Source: Hespellia stercorisuis DSM 15480
GTDB taxonomy: Bacteria > Bacillota > Clostridia > Lachnospirales > Lachnospiraceae
NCBI RefSeq assembly: GCF_900142165.1
Contig: NZ_FQZY01000034.1
Coordinates: 1-44,005, forward strand
Reading direction: 5' to 3'
Length of the DNA: 44,005 nt
Positions 27,229 to 34,325 of the stretch are shown here, one piece after another. Position numbers and translations under genes: made by a program. The notes beneath the pieces are model-generated. The model did no database searches and was not told the DNA's origin. It saw nothing but the letters and a program-made list of their open reading frames with translations. Position 1 is the first letter of the stretch, and each line of letters opens with the position of its first letter.

Positions 27229-28822
27229 ACCAATTTCCTCCGTCTTGTTCAACTTTTATTTGCAGTACTTTTTTTGTGTATTCATTTATCTGACAATCAA
27301 TTCCCATCCGATACCCGGGTATCCAGTGAATCTGATTGTTCTGTGCGATCAGCAGAAGTGTATCGCGCACTTCGCCCGGTATCTTATTATTGATAAAATA
27401 AGACTTCAGCTTCTGTGTCCCACCGTTTTTGTCAATGGAAATGTAATCTCCGGTCTGTCTCGTCCGCACAGTCAGTTTATCTTTTATTATATCATGATCG
27501 CCTTTCGCCTTTCGCCACTCGTGCAAGCACGGTGCCTCACTAGTGCTCATTATATCATGATTCGCACTTTCAGTGCTTGACGCTGCTTTGCAGCTATCAT
27601 GATCGCCTTTCGCCTTTCGCCACTCGTGCGAGCACGGTGCCTCACTAGTGCTCATTATATCATAATCAAACCATTTCGTGTAGGTCTTTTGCGGGATCTG
27701 ATTCACAGAAAAATCTTCTCGATTTTCCAGAATCGTGCAATTTATTGTCACTCCCAGATCCGGAATCGTCGTCACTCCTGGAATCTGCAGCTCCACCGGC
27801 TCTATCCCCGGCTCACTGCGCGCACTTCTCCTGCGGATGACCACCCCCTCATAGTCCCGCACCGCAAGCAGTCCGTAGGGCAGATCCAGACTCCGGCCGA
27901 CCTGTCTGTCAAACAGCTCCCGCACCGCGCGGATGTGGATCCGGGTGATATCCCGTTCCTTCTGCGCCACCTGGGAAATACACCGGATCAGGATCATCCT
28001 GCCGATCACCTCCGCCTGCTTCTCATACTCCGATTTCCGGATAAGCAGCTCCATGCCGCCTTTCCCGGGATTTTCCGCACCGCGGTCCGCCACGCACTGT
28101 GCAAAGGCCAGGTTCACCTGATCCTCCATATAACGCTGAATCTCCCGCATCTGGCTCATGGCCGCGTTGATATGCTCTACACTCTGGCGGTTCACATGCT
28201 CCTCAAAAAAGGGGAGCACATGATTGCGCACCCGGTTTCTTGTATAGTCGTCACTGATATTGCTCTCATCCGTCCGATACGCGATCAGGCGGCTCCTGGC
28301 ATACTCCATGATCTCCCTGCGCTCCACGCACAGCAGCGGCCGGATCACACTGCCTCTGACCGGGCTCATGCCGCCCATTCCGCGAAGACCGGTTCCCCGC
28401 GCCAGATTCATCAGCAGCGTCTCTGCATTGTCATTCTTGTGGTGCGCCATCACGACCTTCGTTCCACCGTATTCCTGCCGCACCTGCGCAAATGCGCTCC
28501 GCCGGACGTTTCTCCCGGCCTCCTCCAGCGAGCAGCCGGATTTTTCAGCCACCTTCCGCACATCGATCTGCCTGCTCACGCAGAGAACCCTGTGCTCCTT
28601 ACACAGCATCTCCACGAACTGTTCATCCTCATCGGCCGCCTGTGCCCGAAGCTGGTGGTTCACGTGCACGACGATCATCTCAAAACTGTATTCCTTCTGC
28701 AGTTCCAACAGCACGAAAAACAGGCATACCGAGTCCACACCCCCGGATACGCCAACAATCAATCGATCTCCATCCTCTATCATATGAAATTGTCTTATAT
28801 ATTTTTTTACTTTTTCTATCAT
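27212..28822 (-). CDS. tilS: tRNA(Ile)-lysidine synthase with in-frame repeat insertion
   Basis: This 536-residue enzyme converts cytidine 34 of tRNA-Ile(CAU) to lysidine with ATP and lysine. The P-loop SGGVDS is at 26-31, and the AHHKNDNAETLLMNL and RGTGLRGMGGM segments are typical. Near the C-terminal domain the frame is interrupted at residues about 386-444 by a block containing two near-identical 24-codon units (MSTSEAPC...HEWRKAKGDH). After it the normal sequence resumes with KDKLTVRTRQTGDYI and KLKSYFINNKIP. The insertion keeps the frame, so the enzyme is probably active. No ribosome site precedes the ATG, and a promoter sits just upstream. A coat or stage II gene, spoIIE, precedes it. 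Confidence 0.95.
   Translation of the reverse strand: MIEKVKKYIRQFHMIEDGDRLIVGVSGGVDSVCLFFVLLELQKEYSFEMIVVHVNHQLRAQAADEDEQFVEMLCKEHRVLCVSRQIDVRKVAEKSGCSLEEAGRNVRRSAFAQVRQEYGGTKVVMAHHKNDNAETLLMNLARGTGLRGMGGMSPVRGSVIRPLLCVERREIMEYARSRLIAYRTDESNISDDYTRNRVRNHVLPFFEEHVNRQSVEHINAAMSQMREIQRYMEDQVNLAFAQCVADRGAENPGKGGMELLIRKSEYEKQAEVIGRMILIRCISQVAQKERDITRIHIRAVRELFDRQVGRSLDLPYGLLAVRDYEGVVIRRRSARSEPGIEPVELQIPGVTTIPDLGVTINCTILENREDFSVNQIPQKTYTKWFDYDIMSTSEAPCSHEWRKAKGDHDSCKAASSTESANHDIMSTSEAPCLHEWRKAKGDHDIIKDKLTVRTRQTGDYISIDKNGGTQKLKSYFINNKIPGEVRDTLLLIAQNNQIHWIPGYRMGIDCQINEYTKKVLQIKVEQDGGNWYGRDN
27490..27666. repeat. duplicated palindrome-dense insertion within tilS
   Basis: Two 72-base units (27490-27561 and 27595-27666) differ at only two positions and are separated by 33 bases, giving a period of 105 bases, or 35 codons. 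The 9-mer TATCATGAT borders the units (27490, 27553, 27595, and with one change 27658). The spacer holds two small hairpins, GCACT/AGTGC and GCTGC/GCAGC. Removing the block restores an uninterrupted TilS sequence (WFDYD joined to IIKDKL). Confidence 0.9.
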
Positions 28823-28828
28823 AGTATC

Positions 28829-28857
28829 ACTATAACATATCCGGCAAATCGTATCAA
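28829..28857 (-). promoter_or_regulatory. promoter directly in front of tilS
   Basis: On the minus strand, TTGATA (28857-28852) and TATAGT (28834-28829) are 17 bases apart. The predicted start of transcription falls at or beside the A of the tilS ATG at 28822, and no Shine-Dalgarno sequence is present, suggesting a leaderless message. Confidence 0.5.
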
Positions 28858-28880
28858 TGCCAACTCGATCGTCATTTTCC

Positions 28881-30287
28881 TCAGCATTTCCACAATCCTA
28901 CCACAAGCACGGTCATATCGTCCAGCGGCGCCTCCCCATTCCAGCCCAGCACCTGCTCCAGAATGTGGTGTGCCATCTCTCTGGCATTGCTCTTGCTGGT
29001 TCCGGAGATGATGGTCTCCAGAATCAGATCCTGCTCCCCCACTGGAAGTGCATCCAGCACACCGTCCGTTACCATAATCAGAAAATCCCCGCTCTCCATC
29101 TGCCGTTCCAGCATATCCACCTCCAGCTTTTGCAGCACCCCCACCGGGAGGCTGGTCGAGCTCAGATGCTCCACGCTGTTTCCCCGCTTGATAAATGTGG
29201 AGGACGCCCCTGCCTTGATGAGCCTGCAAACCCCGGTATACAGGTCGAATACGGTCATGTCGATGGTTGCAAAATGTATCTCCTCCCGCCCCATGACGAG
29301 CGCGGTGTTGATCATCTGTATGGCGCTCTTCACCGGAAACCCGGCCTCTAAAAACTCCTCCAGCAAATCCATCACCACGGTGCTCTCCCGGCGCGCACTC
29401 TCTCCAGCTCCCATGCCGTCAGAGATTGCGACCGCCTGTTTTCCGCCGGGGAGGTGCGTCATCATGAAGCTGTCCCCGGAAATCTCGCTGCAGCCTTTTC
29501 CGATCTTGGCGATTCCCGGAAGAATGTAGTACTCTGGTCCGTCGATGGCGACCAGTGTGACATACTCTCTGCCGAGCACCTGTCCCACTTCATTCTGCCA
29601 GACCAGATCCCGGTCCGTGACCTCAGAGACCACGCGCAGGATCTCCCTGCATGACACGCAGGAATCCCGCATCGCCCGGGCGGTGAGATACACCATATAT
29701 TTCCCCTCCTCCGTGATGAGAAATGTTGTGTAGAGCACTCTCGCCCCCAGCTTCTTGAGGCTTGTCTCGATCCGCTTCGCGCTGCGCTCATCCGAGATGA
29801 TGCTGTCCTCCAGCTCCCTCGACTCTGCCTGGATCATATCAGCAAATGTATCCAGCTGCAACGCACAGCCTTCCCTGCTCCATGCCATCTTATTCAGCCA
29901 CAGCATATTTTTCTTCGCATCGTGAAACACATCCAGTGTCTCCTTCAGAAACTGCGTAGCTCTGACACAGCGATTCTGGAGCTTTCGTTTCATCTCCACA
30001 TTCAGTTCATTTCCGTAGGTGTCGATAGCCGCCAGCACTTCATATCCCATCTGCCAGGTGCCCACCTGCTGTTCCCCCCAGCACCAGGCGCATTTCTCAC
30101 AGTGGGTGCAGACCCGCTCCTTTACCTCCAGGAACATATCCTCCACCTCTTCCCCGGAGAAAGAGCGCTTCGGTTCCTCCAGACGCAGAAACATGCGCGA
30201 CAGCTGGCGCAGTGAATTTGCAAATTTTTCTATTTGAATCGCATACGGACTCGTGTGCAGCACTTGTCCCGTTTCCATTTCTTCCAT
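28881..30287 (-). CDS. spoIIE: SpoIIE-like PP2C phosphatase lacking the membrane domain
   Basis: This 468-residue protein corresponds to the central and C-terminal parts of SpoIIE, the phosphatase that dephosphorylates SpoIIAA to activate sigma-F in the forespore. A cysteine-rich VCTHCEKCAWCW lies at about 59-70. The PP2C domain has SGDSFM, AISDGMGAGESARRES, MTVFDLYTG and MVTDGVLDA near the end. Classical SpoIIE is over 800 residues with about ten membrane helices, which are absent here. The start at 30287 follows GGGGGAG. A longer frame upstream would run through a terminator hairpin and is rejected. It lies between divIC and tilS as in B. subtilis, supporting spoIIE identity. Confidence 0.88.
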   Translation of the reverse strand: MEEMETGQVLHTSPYAIQIEKFANSLRQLSRMFLRLEEPKRSFSGEEVEDMFLEVKERVCTHCEKCAWCWGEQQVGTWQMGYEVLAAIDTYGNELNVEMKRKLQNRCVRATQFLKETLDVFHDAKKNMLWLNKMAWSREGCALQLDTFADMIQAESRELEDSIISDERSAKRIETSLKKLGARVLYTTFLITEEGKYMVYLTARAMRDSCVSCREILRVVSEVTDRDLVWQNEVGQVLGREYVTLVAIDGPEYYILPGIAKIGKGCSEISGDSFMMTHLPGGKQAVAISDGMGAGESARRESTVVMDLLEEFLEAGFPVKSAIQMINTALVMGREEIHFATIDMTVFDLYTGVCRLIKAGASSTFIKRGNSVEHLSSTSLPVGVLQKLEVDMLERQMESGDFLIMVTDGVLDALPVGEQDLILETIISGTSKSNAREMAHHILEQVLGWNGEAPLDDMTVLVVGLWKC

Positions 30288-30305
30288 ATCGGCTCCCCCA
30301 TATCC

Positions 30306-30347
30306 AAAAGAAAAAGCTTTAGGATCATCTCCTAAAGCTTTCTTTTG
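30306..30347. terminator. terminator between divIC and spoIIE
   Basis: AAAGCTTTAGGA and TCCTAAAGCTTT form a 12-base stem with a five-base loop, flanked by A- and T-rich tails. On the minus strand it follows the divIC stop and is followed by TTTTTCTTTT, separating the yabP-yabQ-divIC transcript from spoIIE. Confidence 0.85.
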
Positions 30348-30369
30348 TACGATTATTCTTCTTACTTCA

Positions 30370-30687
30370 TTACTGTGCCTTGAATATGACCTCATTCGGG
30401 TCAACCAGTCCAAGACGCTCCTCCGCGATCTCCTTCACGTAGTCGTCAGTCACCACATAATCCTTAAATTCTGCGATCTCTTTCGAGCGTTCCTTCTGCT
30501 CTGCGATCTGACTCTTCAGCTCCGTCTCTTGTTTCTTGTACTCCTTGTTCTTTGCCTGCAGCTCCATCGATTTTGCAAACACCATAACAGTGAGCAGCAG
30601 CAGAACGGCGCTGATCAACATCATACTTCTTTTATGACGCTTTACACGTGTTTTTTGTCTGATAACGCGCTTGTTTTGCTTTGCCAT
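30370..30687 (-). CDS. divIC: septum formation initiator family protein (DivIC/FtsB-like)
   Basis: This 105-residue bitopic protein has a very basic cytoplasmic start, one membrane helix (about residues 22-38), then an external coiled coil rich in Lys/Glu/Gln (about 42-75) and the terminal DYVKEIAEERLGLVDPNEV typical of FtsB/DivIC. It is a structural partner of FtsL and DivIB in the division septum. Position after yabQ matches B. subtilis divIC. Confidence 0.88.
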   Translation of the reverse strand: MAKQNKRVIRQKTRVKRHKRSMMLISAVLLLLTVMVFAKSMELQAKNKEYKKQETELKSQIAEQKERSKEIAEFKDYVVTDDYVKEIAEERLGLVDPNEVIFKAQ

Positions 30688-30746
30688 ATTTTGTACTCAC
30701 CCATCTTATTCATTACATTAAGCACCCCTACTTAAGTAATTTTATT

Positions 30747-31076
30747 CTACTTGTTTTTCGAAGACTTTTCAAGTCTTTTCTCAATTTCCAACAGAAAAAA
30801 CATCAATTTCTTTTTCACAAAAACGCAGAGAAAAACGCCACCAACAACACCTAGTACAAAATACCACCGAATGCTACCATAAGTTGTGACATACATGCGA
30901 TAATAAAAAAAGATACTGATTCCCACCCAGAAAATCAGATCTTCCAGTTCCACGATTTTTCTGCCATGCCGGAAAATCCCGCGGAGCACGATGAGCAGGT
31001 AGTAAATACTCATGGCCGTCATTCCGGTCAGCAGCGCATATAAAAAAACTATCCCCTCATTCTTTAATCCCGCCAT
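30747..31076 (-). CDS. yabQ: spore cortex biosynthesis protein YabQ
   Basis: This 109-residue membrane protein has about three to four hydrophobic helices separated by short loops, including FLYALLTGMTAMSIYYLLIV and VGISIFFYYRMYV. Its size, topology and position directly after yabP match YabQ, a mother-cell membrane protein needed for spore cortex formation. It starts six bases after the yabP stop, indicating one operon. Sequence conservation in the family is low, so the context is a large part of the evidence. Confidence 0.87.
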   Translation of the reverse strand: MAGLKNEGIVFLYALLTGMTAMSIYYLLIVLRGIFRHGRKIVELEDLIFWVGISIFFYYRMYVTTYGSIRWYFVLGVVGGVFLCVFVKKKLMFFLLEIEKRLEKSSKNK

Positions 31077-31082
31077 ACGCTC

Positions 31083-31370
31083 TTACTTAAACAGCTTTGC
31101 GAGAAAAGTCTCTCCGGCTGCCTTGCCGCTCAGGTGTGTCTCGGAGTAATTGACGCTGTCGATCTCCCCCACGATATCGACCTCCCCCTTCTCTACACTG
31201 AGCCGGTTGACGTGAAGATCCTTCCCCTTCATCAGAAGCATTCCCTGCTCCGTCTCCAGAAGGATTTCGTTCAGATCAAAAGAAAGCACATCCAGCACAC
31301 CGGTTGCCGTGCTCGTCTTTCGATTATTGATTACCAGTTTATGCGCCTTTACGGGCAGATGTTCTTCCAT
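31083..31370 (-). CDS. yabP: sporulation protein YabP
   Basis: This 95-residue protein of the YabP/YqfC family has HKLVINNRKTSTATGV and VLSFDLNEILLETEQGMLLMKGKDLHVNRLSVEKGEV, a beta-rich pattern characteristic of the family. YabP is made in the mother cell during sporulation and is required for a proper coat and cortex. It is followed at six bases by yabQ. Between it and the upstream S4-domain gene lies palindrome copy 3. Confidence 0.93.
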   Translation of the reverse strand: MEEHLPVKAHKLVINNRKTSTATGVLDVLSFDLNEILLETEQGMLLMKGKDLHVNRLSVEKGEVDIVGEIDSVNYSETHLSGKAAGETFLAKLFK

Positions 31371-31490
31371 ATGCTCTGACCTCCGTTACTTTGTGCGGGT
31401 GATTCTTCGATACCAGATTCTGTAACCTGCTCTATTATATATATGCCGGTGGCGGGCGAGATATTCCAGTTCGAATCGTAGGGGACGGAA

Positions 31491-31569
31491 GGGGACAGGT
31501 TGAGGGGCAATTGGGGACGTAGCAAAGTGTCACTTTGCTACGTCCCCAATTGCCCCTCAACCTGTCCCC
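31491..31569. repeat. dispersed long palindrome, copy 3 (perfect over 79 bases)
   Basis: GGGGACAGGTTGAGGGG at the left pairs with CCCCTCAACCTGTCCCC at the right, with the conserved inner CAATTGGGGACGTAG arm and a single central base at 31530. All 39 base pairs are complementary. It begins ten bases after the stop of the S4-domain gene. As RNA it would form an extremely stable hairpin. Confidence 0.95.
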
Positions 31570-31579
31570 TACCCGTCTC

Positions 31580-31819
31580 TTATAGATACTCGAACAGTTC
31601 TTTGGCTGCTTCTTTTTTCGTCGTGTTCTGGATGTCCAGCACGCGCACTTTTACCGTCCTGGTTCCGAACTGGATCTCGATAATATCTCCGACCTTGATC
31701 TTGACAGATGCCTTCGCCACATTGCCATTGACCAAAACCCGTCCTGCATCACATGCCTCATTGGCCACCGTACGGCGCTTAATCAGGCGGGATACCTTTA
31801 AAAATTTGTCTAATCTCAT
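31580..31819 (-). CDS. rqcP: S4-domain RNA-binding protein (RqcP/YabO-like)
   Basis: This 79-residue protein is a single S4 RNA-binding domain: MRLDKFLKVSRLIKRRTVA, then DAGRVLVNGNVAKASVKIKVGDIIEI. In B. subtilis the equivalent (YabO/RqcP) binds stalled 50S subunits and helps alanine tailing in ribosome quality control. Synteny with yabP, yabQ and divIC supports this identity. It follows hup with a terminator between them. Confidence 0.92.
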   Translation of the reverse strand: MRLDKFLKVSRLIKRRTVANEACDAGRVLVNGNVAKASVKIKVGDIIEIQFGTRTVKVRVLDIQNTTKKEAAKELFEYL

Positions 31820-31855
31820 AATTTGTCTTACTCCTTTTACCCAAAGTTAAAATAA

Positions 31856-31891
31856 GAAGCGGTCTGGACACAAACATCCGAACCGCTTCTC
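31856..31891 (-). terminator. terminator of hup
   Basis: AGAAGCGGT (31856-31864) and ACCGCTTCT (31883-31891) form the outer stem. On the minus strand the hairpin is followed by TATTTTAACTTT, which fits an intrinsic terminator 30 bases after the hup stop. Confidence 0.8.
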
Positions 31892-31921
31892 ACTCTATTC
31901 ACACCGCTTAACATAGCGTGT

Positions 31922-32200
31922 CTATTTTTCATTCACAGCGTCTTTTAAAGCTTTTCCAGCTTTGAACTTAGGTGCCTTGCAGGCCTCGATCTTCATTGTT
32001 TTTCCTGTCTGAGGATTTCTACCTTCTCTTGCAGCTCTCTTACTTACTTCGAATGTACCAAAACCTACCAACTGGATTTTTTCATCTTTTTTTAACTGAT
32101 CTGTCACAACATCAACAAAAGCCTTCAGCGCTTTCTCAGAGTCTTTCTTTGATAGTTCTGCCTTCTCAGCAATAGCTGCGATTAATTCTGTTTTGTTCAT
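31922..32200 (-). CDS. hup: HU family DNA-binding protein
   Basis: This 92-residue histone-like protein bends and compacts DNA as a dimer. It begins MNKTELIAAIAEKAELSKKD, and the arm region GFGTFEVSKRAAREGRNPQTGK with the intercalating proline is intact. The length is standard. It has a perfect promoter (32305-32333), a roughly 100-base leader with a CTTCAC/GTGAAG hairpin, and its own terminator, so it is probably expressed as a strong single gene. Confidence 0.97.
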   Translation of the reverse strand: MNKTELIAAIAEKAELSKKDSEKALKAFVDVVTDQLKKDEKIQLVGFGTFEVSKRAAREGRNPQTGKTMKIEACKAPKFKAGKALKDAVNEK

Positions 32201-32304
32201 GGATTAATTCCTCCTCTTAATTATATTAGAATACCTTGTACTCTACACGTGTTGTGAGCAGGCTTCACACTTTGTCCTTTGCGTGAAGGTCGCCCTTATC
32301 TAAT

Positions 32305-32333
32305 GTTATACCCGCTCACCCCCTGTTTGTCAA
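32305..32333 (-). promoter_or_regulatory. promoter of hup
   Basis: On the minus strand, TTGACA (32333-32328) and TATAAC (32310-32305) are separated by 17 bases, a near-consensus housekeeping promoter suited to an abundant nucleoid protein. Confidence 0.8.
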
Positions 32334-32446
32334 GGTATTTCGCCCATTTCGGGAGGGTTTTGGTCGTTTTTTACCGTTTTTTTCCACTTTATTCACAGAA
32401 TGTTATTATCCTCTGCCATTCCCTGTCCTTACTCGGTTTTCACAGA

Positions 32447-34180
32447 TTACAGCATCTTGTCGATCATCGCGAGCACTTCTTTACCCAGGCTGTCTGATTT
32501 TTCATCTGCATCCTCAAGGGAGCTTCCTTTGATTCCGTAATAGAATTTGACTTTCGGTTCTGTTCCGGAAGGTCTCACGCAGAGCCATGCATCGTTCTCC
32601 AGCTCATAGTAGAGCACGTTGGAGGATGGAAGTCCGGTCGGTGTCACATCGCCGGTCTTCATGTCCCTGATGGTGTCTTCCTTGTAGTCTCTCGCTCTCA
32701 GAACCTTGTATCCGCCAATCTCTGCCGGCGGGTTCTTTCTCAGTGTGTCGAGAATCTCCTGGATCTTCTGAAGTCCCTCAATTCCGGCAAGTGTGATTGC
32801 CTGAATTGATTCTTTATAATATCCGTATCTCTCATAAATATCGAGCATTGCATCCCACAGAGTCTTTCCCTGTGTCTTGTAGTAAGCAGCCGCCTCACAG
32901 AGTGCCATGGTCGCAACGATCGCATCTTTGTCTCTTGCATATGTACCGATCAGGCAGCCGTAACTCTCTTCAAATCCAAAGAGATACTGACCCTTTCCTG
33001 TCTTCTCAAATTCCAGAATCTGCTGTCCGATGAATTTGAAGCCGGTCAGCACTTCTCTGAAGCCTGTCCCATAATACTTGGCGATCGCATTCGCCATCGT
33101 AGATGTAACAATCGACTTGATAACAAATCCGTCATCCGGAAGTCCCTTTGTCGCTTTCATCTGCCCCACTTCGTAATCACAGAGCAGACAGCCTGACATA
33201 TTACCGGTCAGAACCTTGTACTCTCCGGACTTTGTATCTTTAACGAACACACCCAGTCTGTCGGCATCCGGATCCGTCGCAAGCACAATATCAGCATCCA
33301 CTTCTCTTGCCAGCTTCAATCCGAGTACAAATGCCTCGTCCGACTCTGGATTCGGGTATGAAACAGTCGGGAAATCTCCATCCGGAAGTTCCTGCTCTTT
33401 TACCACGTAAACATTCTCAAATCCCAGCTCCTTCAGGATACGTCTCGCCGGAATATTGCCGGTTCCGTGAAGCGGGCTGTAGACAACCTTCAGGTTCTTG
33501 CCTTCCGCTGCGATTGCATCCGCATGGATTACCTGTTTTTTCAGTTCAGCCATATAAGTGTCATCGATTGCTGCTCCGATTGACTCGTATAATCCTGCAC
33601 TCTTCGCATCTGCCAGGGACGTAGTCTTCATGGTGGTGTAATCTTCGATTGCTTTTACCTCATCCATGATGCCTTTGTCGTGAGGCGGTGTGATCTGTGC
33701 GCCGTCCTCCCAGTACACTTTATAACCATTATAGTTAGATGGATTGTGGCTTGCTGTAATGTTGATGCCTGCGATGCAGTTCAGCTCACGCACTGCGTAC
33801 GACAGTTCCGGTGTCGGTCTCAGCGACTCAAACACGAATGCTTTGATTCCATTTGCAGCCAGACAGAGTGCAGATTCTTCTGCAAACTCCGGTGACATAT
33901 GACGTGAATCGTAAGCAATGGCAACGCCGCGCTCTTTACCGCCGCACTTCACAATGTAGTTGGCAAGCCCCTGGGTTGCTTTTCTGACCGTGTAAATGTT
34001 CATGCGGTTCGTGCCCGCTCCGATAATTCCACGTAAACCTGCTGTACCAAATTCCAAATCCGTATAGAAACGTTCTTTGATCTCGTTATCGTCCGCTTTG
34101 ATGGCCTCCAACTCTGCTTTTGTATCTGCATCGAAGTATGGGTTCGATAACCATTCCTGATATCTTTCCTGGTATTCCAT
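32447..34180 (-). CDS. pgcA: phosphoglucomutase / phosphomannomutase
   Basis: This 577-residue alpha-D-phosphohexomutase interconverts glucose 1- and 6-phosphate (or the mannose forms), linking central metabolism to wall and polysaccharide precursors. The phosphoserine loop TASHNP is at 142-147 with the active Ser144, the metal loop DPDADR near 307, the sugar loop GFEESYG near 398 and the phosphate-binding RPSGTEPKVKFY near the end. The length fits the Firmicute PgcA type. The start follows AGGGAGGTAC. It stands alone between hup and the CotS-like gene. Confidence 0.95.
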   Translation of the reverse strand: MEYQERYQEWLSNPYFDADTKAELEAIKADDNEIKERFYTDLEFGTAGLRGIIGAGTNRMNIYTVRKATQGLANYIVKCGGKERGVAIAYDSRHMSPEFAEESALCLAANGIKAFVFESLRPTPELSYAVRELNCIAGINITASHNPSNYNGYKVYWEDGAQITPPHDKGIMDEVKAIEDYTTMKTTSLADAKSAGLYESIGAAIDDTYMAELKKQVIHADAIAAEGKNLKVVYSPLHGTGNIPARRILKELGFENVYVVKEQELPDGDFPTVSYPNPESDEAFVLGLKLAREVDADIVLATDPDADRLGVFVKDTKSGEYKVLTGNMSGCLLCDYEVGQMKATKGLPDDGFVIKSIVTSTMANAIAKYYGTGFREVLTGFKFIGQQILEFEKTGKGQYLFGFEESYGCLIGTYARDKDAIVATMALCEAAAYYKTQGKTLWDAMLDIYERYGYYKESIQAITLAGIEGLQKIQEILDTLRKNPPAEIGGYKVLRARDYKEDTIRDMKTGDVTPTGLPSSNVLYYELENDAWLCVRPSGTEPKVKFYYGIKGSSLEDADEKSDSLGKEVLAMIDKML

Positions 34181-34325
34181 ATGTGTACCTCCCTAATTTT
34201 ATATGTTCCATTATACAACAGCATATTTCAAAAAGGAAGTAATTATATTCCCCAAAGTGTGCAATTATTGGTGTTGTGAAAAGCGGAGGGGCACCGCCGG
34301 GGAGAGAGTCCTGCGGCCCTGCCCC

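Noticed and set aside
27599-29011. Plus-strand frame of 470 codons opposite tilS and spoIIE
   Set aside because: It is antisense to two recognised genes, has no family resemblance and no ribosome site. It is a shadow of GC-biased codons on the opposite strand.
28881-30413. Longer SpoIIE-like protein starting at 30413
   Set aside because: The extra 42 codons would read through an intrinsic terminator hairpin and into the end of divIC, while ATG at 30287 has a strong ribosome site.
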